Source: Sipunculus nudus
Taxonomy: Eukaryota > Annelida > Sipuncula > Golfingiida > Sipunculidae
Reading direction: 5' to 3'
Length of the DNA: 64,000 nucleotides
Assembly (NCBI GenBank): GCA_026874595.1
Contig: CM049308.1
Span: 35,582,027-35,646,026, forward strand
Part shown: positions 57,463-64,000 of the stretch, piece after piece
Position numbering within the stretch: position 1 is the stretch's first letter
How the letters are laid out: the number at the start of each line of letters is the position of its first letter
The notes under the pieces: model-generated
Told to the model about the DNA's origin: nothing
The model's input: the letters and a program-made list of their open reading frames with translations, nothing else
Database searches by the model: none
Position numbers and translations under genes: made by a program

Positions 57463-57954
57463 TCATAAACATCTCGATAAGCAATCAGCAAGTACATTGT
57501 CTTTTCCTTTAATGTGTTTGATTTCAAGGTTGTAATCCTGTAAGAACAAACTCCATCTCAACAATCTTTGATTTTTACACTTCAACTTGTTCATGAAAGT
57601 GAGGGGATTGTGAACACTGAAGGCAATGATAGGCCTGACTGATGAAGAAACATAAAATTCAAAATGTTGCAATGCCAAAATCAAAGCTTAACATTCTTTT
57701 TCAATAGTGGAGTAGTTTTTCTGGTTTGCATTAAACTTTCTTGAGAAATAACAATTTGGATGATCTATGCCATCGTTGCCTTCCTGTAACAACACAGCAC
57801 CAGCAGCAGTATCACTAGCATCTACAGTTAACTTAAAAGTTACAGAAAGGTCTGGAGCTGCTAAAACTGGTGAACTTTTCAGAACTGCTTTCAAATTCTG
57901 AAATGCATTTTCACACTGAACATTCCATACAAACTTTTGTTTCTTCTTTAACAA
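57463..57954 (-). pseudogene. RNase H domain of the second element
   Basis: Two pieces split by an in-frame TAA near 57686. The first has L-T-V-D-A-S-D and S-T-I-E-K-E-C (catalytic Asp and Glu). The second has F-S-V-H-N-P-L, where relatives have T-D-H-x-P-L: the Asp codon is replaced by Val (gtt, 57615-57613). It ends D-N-V-L-A-D-C-L-S-R. No domain follows before the purine tract. Confidence 0.85.
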
Positions 57955-58153
57955 ATTTAGTCAAAGGTTCAGCTGCAGCAGAAAATTTTGGACAAAACTT
58001 CCTGTAGTATCCAACCATACCAAGAAAACGCATTATTTGCTTTTTTTCTCTGATCTAAAAAAATGCAGAAATAGCATCAACAGGTTTTACCTGACCCTGC
58101 CTTACAATATGACCCAAAAATGTTACTTGTGCGTGACAAAACTCAGATTTTAC

Positions 58154-59062
58154 TTAGTTGATGGTCAGACGTGCTTCACTGAATCTTTCGAAGAGGTCGC
58201 GAAGAATTTGCAGATGTTTCTCGCAGGTGTCGCTGTACACGATAAGGTCAACAATATATGCATCGCAGCCCTGAATGTCCTTGACAACCATATGGATGAG
58301 GCGCTGGAATGTGGCAGGTGAGTTCTTCATGCCAAACGGCATAACTTTATACTGGTACAGTCCTTGTGGCGTCACAAATGCGGACACTTCTTTCGCTTGT
58401 TCTGTCAGCGGAACTTGCCAGAATCCTTTTATTAAGTCAAACTTGGAGACATATCTGGAGCTACCGACTCTATGAATACAATCATCGATCCTGGGAATTG
58501 GGAACGTGTCAGTCTTGGTGACAGAGTTCAGTTTTCGATAATCTGTGGACATAGGGTAACTTCCATCAGGTTTTGGCACAAGAATACATGGTGAACTCCA
58601 GTTACTGTTACTAGGTTCAATAAAATCATTGTCCAGCAAATATTGAATCTCATCCTGTAGATACTTTTGCTTTTCTGGATTCAGTCTATAAGGATGCTGC
58701 TTGACTGCGCTTGCCTCGACGTCATGGCACAACATGTTAGTTCGCGTTGGAATGTCATTAAACAAATGTTCATAATTCCGCAGCAGGTTCTTGAGGTCTT
58801 GTTGGTGTTGTGCGTTAAGGTGTGACAGTTTGGCATTCAGGTTGTTAAGCACGTCTGAATTTTGTAATGGTACTGTACCACACTGAATATCTACATCACA
58901 CTTACAATCAGTATCTACTTTAACTGGGTCAGGGTCAGTGATTACACAATTTTCAGCAGTAACATTATGTAATACACCTGATGTGCTATTTCTGTCATAA
59001 TATGGTTTCAACATGTTAACATGGCACAGTTGTTTCTTCTTACGTCTATCTGGTGTCAACAT
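58154..59062 (-). pseudogene. Integrase C-terminal module and RT of the second element
   Basis: Starts with T-P-D-R-R-K-K-K-Q-L-C-H-V-N-M-L-K-P-Y-Y, the tail of an integrase GPY/F module, followed by an acidic linker and RT: P-Y-R-L-N-P, L-V-P-K-P-D-G, D-Y-R-K-L-N, K-F-D-L-I-K-G-F-W-Q-V-P, M-P-F-G-M-K-N-S-P. The catalytic box reads Tyr-Ile-Val-Asp (Val codon 58252-58250), so an Asp is missing. An in-frame TAA at 58154-58156 cuts the palm; the following K-S-E-F-C-H and F-L-G-H motifs lie beyond it, and frame is then lost until 57954. Confidence 0.88.
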
Positions 59063-59097
59063 TATGTAATTTAAATCACTGACTTTCTTGTCAACAA

Positions 59098-59374
59098 AAA
59101 GGTAAAGTCTGCTGGGCTTTTACACCCGAGCCTAATGGCTCATCAGGCCGTAGCTTATCCCGGTTTCGGTAGCGTGAAGCGACTTAGGAGTTAAACTCCT
59201 CCTGGATGGGACGCTAGTCCATCGCAGGTTACCTTCCCAGTATTTAATGGTACCAATTTCTACTGCTGGATGGACAGAGGCACACTTGCGGTTGGGACCT
59301 TGCCTAAGGGTCTTGGCACGGCGGGGGTCTGACCGGGATTCGAACTCACGACCTCTCGATCATGAGCCCGGCAC
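59098..59374 (-). mobile_element. tRNA-derived SINE nested in the second element
   Basis: 277 bp flanked by CTTGTCAACAA at 59087-59097 and 59375-59385, an 11-bp target duplication. On the minus strand the head contains GAGTTCGAATCCC (59347-59335), a good RNA polymerase III B box, with an A-box-like stretch in the preceding 30 bp. The body has GCGATGGACTAGCGTCCCAT. Removing it restores an open integrase-derived frame across the target, so it inserted after the integrase core was lost or without affecting it. Confidence 0.88.
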
Positions 59375-60103
59375 CTTGTCAACAATCCTACTGAATGGTT
59401 CCTCGAAAGCAGGAATAGGCCTAAGTGGGGCCTTAGGAGGATTTTGATTGGGCTTACCTACCATCTGGCATGTATGGCATGATTTACAATATTGTACAAC
59501 ATCTTTCCTGAGGTTAGGCCAACAGAAGTGTGTACTAACTTTCTGATAAGTTTTATTTATACTTAAATGGCCAGACAAAGGAGCCTCATGTGCCATGCTT
59601 AGAATTTCATTGCGAAAGCTTTTGGGCATTACTTTTTTATGTTTGATGGCCCACTCATCATCAGCAAATACATCAAGTGGTCTCCATTTAAGCATAAGCA
59701 CTCCATTTCTAACATAGAAACAAACTGGGTTCTGTGACAGTTCATCTTTAGAAACTGCCCTGGGAAACAAACATGAGTTATCAGGGTCGGTATTCAGTTC
59801 TTCGGTAAGTTCTGACCTTAAGAATGCTGCATTCTGTACGGGCGAGTCATTAGACGAGTCACTTGTGACTCCCAGAGTGTTATTATCTGGACCATTATCC
59901 TCATGTGTGTCTCTCTTGGCCATAGATCTAGTTACAGCACATGAAGGATACAAACCAGGAATTTCCTGACTTTTTGGATCAGTGTCCTGATCAAGTGACG
60001 GCTTTTCTGTCACTATTGGTACAGGCTGTACTTTGTCACCTGCGACATCATTGCCTAGTAGCAACTGAATTCCCTTAAAGGGTAAAGTAGTTCTTATGCC
60101 CAC
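59360..60103 (-). pseudogene. Protease end, linker and integrase zinc domain of the second element
   Basis: Starts with L-L-L-G-N-D-V-A-G, the second half of a retropepsin, then an acidic linker, then an integrase HHCC zinc domain: H-E-A-P-L-S-G-H-L-S, F-C-W-P-N-L, C-K-S-C-H-T-C. The first residues of the catalytic core (P-F-S-R-I-V-D) are there, then the SINE. On the far side of the SINE coding resumes in the C-terminal module, so the whole D,D,E core is missing. Confidence 0.85.
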
Positions 60104-60420
60104 AGTAATATTCCCAGAAATCTGGCTTTAAATGTATACTGTGAAGAGGAACTGAAGTGTGCCTTTCTGAAAACACACCATTAACAAGTGCATGTGCACC
60201 AGTAAAGGACCTATTAGAAAATGGCAAAGTGTTTGCTAACATGAGAGTCTGGCCTCAACCAGTGTCCCTCAAAATTCTAATAGGGGTAGAATCTGAAAAA
60301 TCACTTGAAAGTGATACAAAACCATCATGTATGAATGGCTCAAATAACTCCATTCAGAGTCAGGAGAGGAATCTACTACCTCAGCTTCATCAAACAAAAA
60401 ACTGACATTGACAGTGTCAG
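60104..60420 (-). pseudogene. Protease active-site region of the second element
   Basis: A minus-strand frame at about 60280-60120 has R-D-T-G followed directly by a TGA stop, then L-P-F-S-N-R-S-F-T-G-A and similar residues of a retropepsin. Frame changes connect it to the piece ending at 59360. Confidence 0.65.
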
Positions 60421-60797
60421 TCATAAACTCTATTTAAGAGTCATTTAAGGAATCTACATCCTTTTTATCATCAAACTCCTCATGGGAGTCAACAGAGGAG
60501 CTTTCCTCAGCAGAAACAAACTTCTGTTTGTCATAAGAAGACCTGGCCCCATTTAAAATACTCTCGCAAGAGTCATAAAAGGACTTAGCCTTATCCAGAG
60601 AATACACCTCGCAGGAGTCTTGAAAGGACCTAGCTCTATTAAATTCTTTGAAGGAATCAACTGAGGATTTTACCCCGCAAGCTACGGATTTTTCTTTTGA
60701 TTAAGACGGCACTTGGGCCTCCGTAGCATCAAACTCTTTATTTGAGTCTATAAAGGATTGTACCCCTTATTTACATGAAAAGAGCCTGGCTCTTGTG
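60421..60797 (-). pseudogene. Linker between Gag and protease of the second element, acidic repeats
   Basis: On the minus strand the region encodes repeated units of the form S-F-x-D-S-x-E (for example near 60575, 60620 and 60660), with frame breaks. It links the gag zinc knuckle to protease. Function unknown. Confidence 0.5.
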
Positions 60798-61850
60798 CTA
60801 TGCTATGCATAGATTTTGAAACAAAACCAGAAGGTTTGCTATTTGGTTTTTCGCAAGTTTCCAGCAGTCAGATATTAGATGACCTTCCTTCTTGCAGTAA
60901 TTACAGAATTTCTTTGAAAATGACTGGCCTTGGTTGGACTTAGACACAGTGGAGGTGGACTGAGATGTAGCAATGAACTTTGCTGAACTATCAGGACTAC
61001 TAGTACTGGGTGACTGCGCTTTAAACTTCTTTTGACCATACTGATTTAACTTCTTGTTTGTGAATGTCTGGTTTGATTTGCTATTACAGGACATTTTGTG
61101 TGTCAATGAATAATCATCAGCTAATTGAGCAGCAATGTCAAGTGTTTCAGGAATTTTCTTATCAAAGATAGTTTTCACATCTGCATGAATGCAGCGCTTA
61201 AATTCTTCAAGCAAAATCAACTGGCGCAAATTGTCATAATCTTTCGTTACATTTTTAGAACTACACCAGCGATCAAACAACTGTTCTTTTGTCCTAGCAA
61301 ATTCGACGTCGGTCTGATTTTTGCGCTTTTTCCCATTTCTGAATCTCTGGCGGTAAGCCTCCGGAACTAACTCATAACCTTTTAGGATTAACCGTTTTAC
61401 CAGGTCATAGTCAGCAGCAGCTTCTACTGAAAGCTCTATATAAATTTCTCTGGCCTTGCCAGTCAATACACTTTGTAACAGCATAGTCCAATTTTCTTTA
61501 GGCCATTTTAAATTTTCAGCTACCGTCTCAAAGTGTAAGAAATATTTATCAACCTCTTTTTCTTGAAAAGGTGGGAGAAGTCTAATGTGTTTAGTAACAT
61601 CAAAACTGTGAGTTGGGGCAGCACGTAGACTATGTTTTAGTTTGAGTCTTTCTAATTCCAGTCGTTTTAACTCAATTTCTTTTTCTAGGGGAATGAATAA
61701 AGAAGTCAGTGTTTTTTGTTTTTTTTTTGTTATTAAATAACTATAATTTATTCTTATATCAACCCTAACATTACAATACACTAAATCAATTTTAGAAACT
61801 GTACAGCGGTACAACAACAAATCAATACAATCACACAGTAAAATAAACAA
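60798..61850 (-). CDS. Gag of the second element, N-terminus replaced by LTR sequence
   Basis: 350 residues. The first about 55 are translated LTR; the authentic part begins at about 61683 with a charged K/E/L-rich coiled stretch, then a SCAN-like capsid domain (W-P-K-E-N-W, L-T-G-K-A-R-E, and so on) and a CCHC knuckle (C-N-Y-C-K-K-E-G-H-L-I-S-D-C at about 60900-60860). The leader, primer-binding site and original start codon are missing, because LTR sequence runs straight into gag at 61683/61684. The domain order matches Gag of the element at 189. Confidence 0.8.
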   Translation of the reverse strand: MFILLCDCIDLLLYRCTVSKIDLVYCNVRVDIRINYSYLITKKKQKTLTSLFIPLEKEIELKRLELERLKLKHSLRAAPTHSFDVTKHIRLLPPFQEKEVDKYFLHFETVAENLKWPKENWTMLLQSVLTGKAREIYIELSVEAAADYDLVKRLILKGYELVPEAYRQRFRNGKKRKNQTDVEFARTKEQLFDRWCSSKNVTKDYDNLRQLILLEEFKRCIHADVKTIFDKKIPETLDIAAQLADDYSLTHKMSCNSKSNQTFTNKKLNQYGQKKFKAQSPSTSSPDSSAKFIATSQSTSTVSKSNQGQSFSKKFCNYCKKEGHLISDCWKLAKNQIANLLVLFQNLCIA

Positions 61851-62430
61851 TGTGCACAGTACCTGGATACCACCACCGTCACAACGACAAGCTCTTTAAA
61901 ATGCCTGTGCCGGATGAAAAGTCCACACCAAACCCCTCTCGGGGAATAACAGTCCAATGTAAAGCTCTTGTAACAATCCAGAAAGTAAACTTGAGGCAGG
62001 CAGCATTAACTTGTATAGAGTTAGTAATAGCAGAATCCCTATAATTACTGGATAATCGGACAGGTCCAACAAACTGACATACACACGTCTGTGTCCGCTG
62101 GAATCTTCACCCTCTCTCCCCCGGCTCTAAAACACAGCCCCATATTTATAACTTCTCGCCCCAAGCCGAGATTTTTCCACTTCACGAACAGTCTAAAGAA
62201 TCCAACACAACCTACAGTAAACACGCGTTACAGGAATCATCTAGAAAAACATCGCTGTGTCTCTACACACCAGGGTTCACACGTGACCCCGGCCAGGAGA
62301 GAAAGCCCCAAGCTAGCATGACAACGAGAGTTCAACCAGTACGGATTAAACATAGAGTGCAACAAGCGGCCAAAACGAGGGCGCCACAACACGAGTTACG
62401 CCCGTGTCACACAACAAAAAGAGCACCTAT

Positions 62431-62434
<4 letters not shown>
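61684..62434 (-). repeat. 5' LTR of the second element, truncated on its inner side
   Basis: On the minus strand it starts TGTTATAGGTGC at 62434 and matches the 3' LTR down to 61684 (TCTAGGGGAATG on the plus strand). It includes about 57 bp (about 62150-62210) absent from the other copy. Confidence 0.85.

Positions 62435-62491
<57 letters not shown>
62435..62491. repeat. TA microsatellite flanking the second element
   Basis: A TA run directly abutting the LTR end at 62434. A matching TA run flanks the other LTR. Confidence 0.95.
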
Positions 62492-62494
<3 letters not shown>

Positions 62495-63190
62495 AATAGA
62501 AGTATTCATGAGCGTCAGTACCACCGTCACTTGTTAGAATTACTTTAAGATTTGCGCACACTTTTTCTCTTATATAGGCTATAGGCCTATGAGGGGAAAC
62601 TCCCACGGGTGAACCAACAGCACACACCGTCTCATTGGAGCCTGATCATACCTACTTCATCCCCTCATATTTCTATGTCTTAGTGTAGGGGCATATGTAG
62701 CAAATTCGTCTTGAGTAAATTTTGTTTGTAAAAATGTGACACCCCATGCATTTTTATTCTTCACCTTTCTATGAAGCCTTAAAAACATGGTGCCAATTTT
62801 TTTTATTCAGTTTTGACATGTCTTTCAGCTTGTATTAAAATAGTATTTAAAATATTAAATTAATAAACTTTGGCCGAAACATAAACAAAGTAAGCTGGGA
62901 CAAGAGGATAGGAAAGGTTCTTTTTGGAATGTATTTACATACTAAACACACAAACTTAGTTTTCTGACTAGTTTGTGATTGTCTAAAATTATTTTTGGTT
63001 ATATTAAATGTACCTATTCACATACCAAGTATATTTGATAAACACATATAGTGTTAAATGCTTAATACACAAAGCTTGATTTTTTTCTCCTTAAAATATG
63101 ATGGTATCTGCTAATATTTCATTGTAAACCATTTGAGTACTCCTTTACACAAGTGATGTTAGGTTTGCGAGATCAGTGGTACAAATGTAA
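62492..63190. other. Spacer
   Basis: AT-rich. No gene or repeat recognised. TAGGCTATAGGCCTATGAGG at about 62573 is a short palindrome-rich stretch. Confidence 0.35.
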
Positions 63191-63407
63191 ACATAGCGCG
63201 CATGCCACCTGGCGGCCAAACCGCGCTACTTTACAAATCAAGATTTTCTCAAGCATCCCAATAGTGTATCTTTTTTTTTTATCTTCCATATCATTTCTCC
63301 TTGTTTGGGAGTTTTGCACGCGCAAGAACAGACGACCTCTAGTTATGGTCTTTTTATGGTACACACAACCACGTGGACTGTGTTTACTCACACACAGAAC
63401 CATAACA

Positions 63408-63434
63408 ATGAATGAAACAGGTGAATTGGAAATT
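63408..63434 (+). CDS. Weak candidate first coding exon
   Basis: ATGAATGAAACAGGTGAATT begins at 63408 and is open to a good donor (ATT|GTAAGT at 63435). Upstream are a CCACGTGG E-box (63369-63376) and a CpG-containing stretch at 63195-63230 in an otherwise CpG-poor area. If real, the rest of the gene lies beyond the window. No homology can be judged from nine codons. Confidence 0.2.
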
Positions 63435-63670
63435 GTAAGTCCGTGTACAGGGATGCTTTTGCCAAACTAATGAACAAATGGCATGAGATAATTTACATAC
63501 TGTTGCAAATGTTTATGTACCTTGACAGTTTTCTTCAGCGGATAAGTGGTAATTTTTTCTAAAAGCAATGGTTATCTCTAGTCATTTAAGCTATCCCATA
63601 AGGTAGCTCCCACCCGTGTACTTTCTTAGGCACTTAATTTTCCTATACATTGAGGTAAAAATGAATGACA

Positions 63671-63693
63671 GACACACACACATATATATATAC

Positions 63694-63760
<67 letters not shown>

Positions 63761-63790
63761 GAGAAGGAAAGAGACAGAAATAGAGAGAGA
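63671..63790. repeat. Compound microsatellite (CA, TA, GA)
   Basis: CACACACA, then TATATACATA and TA runs, then a GA run to about 63757, and a further AGAGAGA stretch to about 63790. The rest of the window to 64000 shows no feature. Confidence 0.95.
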
Positions 63791-64000
63791 TGTGATTCAT
63801 TCATACACAATTGTATTTTCTTGCAAAATCATTTTGAATAAAATATTGTTTTGCAAGACACGTTTTAATATTTATTTTTAATATTTGCCAAATGAACGTA
63901 TAAATAATGATTTAATTATTTCTACTTTTTAACAATTTATTATTTAGGTGAGATCATTAAGCAGTAAGTTGGACCAGCAGTAAGAAACACGAACTAAGCT

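Larger units (their letters stand above)
56643..62434 (-). mobile_element. Decayed Gmr1-like LTR retrotransposon, second element
   Basis: Minus-strand order: LTR (62434-61684), Gag, protease, integrase zinc domain, integrase C-terminal module, RT, RNase H, purine tract, LTR (57330 to about 56643). As in the element at 189-7327, integrase comes before RT. This copy is broken in many places: the 5' LTR is joined directly to gag, the integrase core is absent, several stops occur, and the RT and RNase H each lack a catalytic Asp. It carries a SINE at 59098-59374 and is flanked on both sides by TA microsatellites (56582-56635 and 62435-62491), so it appears to have inserted into a TA run. Confidence 0.88.

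Noticed and set aside
63195-63230. CCACCTGGCGGCC as an insulator (CTCF-like) site
   Set aside because: Only partial agreement with the motif, and a single short match in 64 kb carries little weight.

Overview
The window is nuclear DNA of an animal. Its genes are split by GT-AG introns, its spacers are AT-rich, and it holds TA microsatellites and many transposable-element families. The repeat families (a repeat ending in a run of GACGGACGG-type units followed by GCATAAGCTCACAGG, a GGAGAAAACCACC-type dispersed repeat, tRNA-headed SINEs) resemble those I associate with molluscs, especially bivalves. That placement is an inference; no search was possible.

Two host genes can be modelled exon by exon with consistent splice phases. 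(1) Plus strand, 14741-21189: a secreted histidine-phosphatase of the multiple inositol polyphosphate phosphatase (MINPP1) family, 8 exons, 439 residues, with a TATA box just upstream and a polyadenylation signal just after the stop. Its proton-donor tripeptide, normally His-Ala-Glu, reads His-Ser-Met. (2) Minus strand, 53416-33145: mitochondrial translation initiation factor 2 (MTIF2), 16 coding exons, 678 residues, all five GTPase motifs present, and a likely upstream 5'UTR exon ending at 55837 beside a palindromic CRE. Its exon 37992-38169 seems to carry two compensating frameshifts.

Most of the rest is mobile DNA. 189-7327 is a young LTR element (two 958-bp LTRs, about 11 differences) with order Gag-protease-integrase-RT-RNase H. 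Integrase before RT in a Ty3/gypsy-type element is the Gmr1-like arrangement. Its leader holds four copies of a 20-nt hairpin with compensatory base changes. 56643-62434 (minus strand) is a second, more decayed element of the same order; it lies between two TA microsatellites, has lost its integrase core and carries a nested SINE with an 11-bp target duplication. 22904-28488 (minus strand) is a GC-rich DIRS1-type element with Gag, RT-RNase H, tyrosine recombinase, inverted terminal repeats and an internal complementary region. 30020-32804 (minus strand) is a 5'-truncated LINE with an 11-bp target duplication. Decayed DNA-transposon genes lie at 7535-7984 (pogo/Tigger-like) and 9440-10230 (unassigned).

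MTIF2 introns are packed with repeats. The largest, 39509-44183, is mostly one modular repeat array that ends about 20 bp from a splice donor; a shorter relative lies at 53543-54768. The last 1.5 kb holds only a weak candidate first exon and microsatellites. No rRNA, CRISPR or bacterial-type feature is present.
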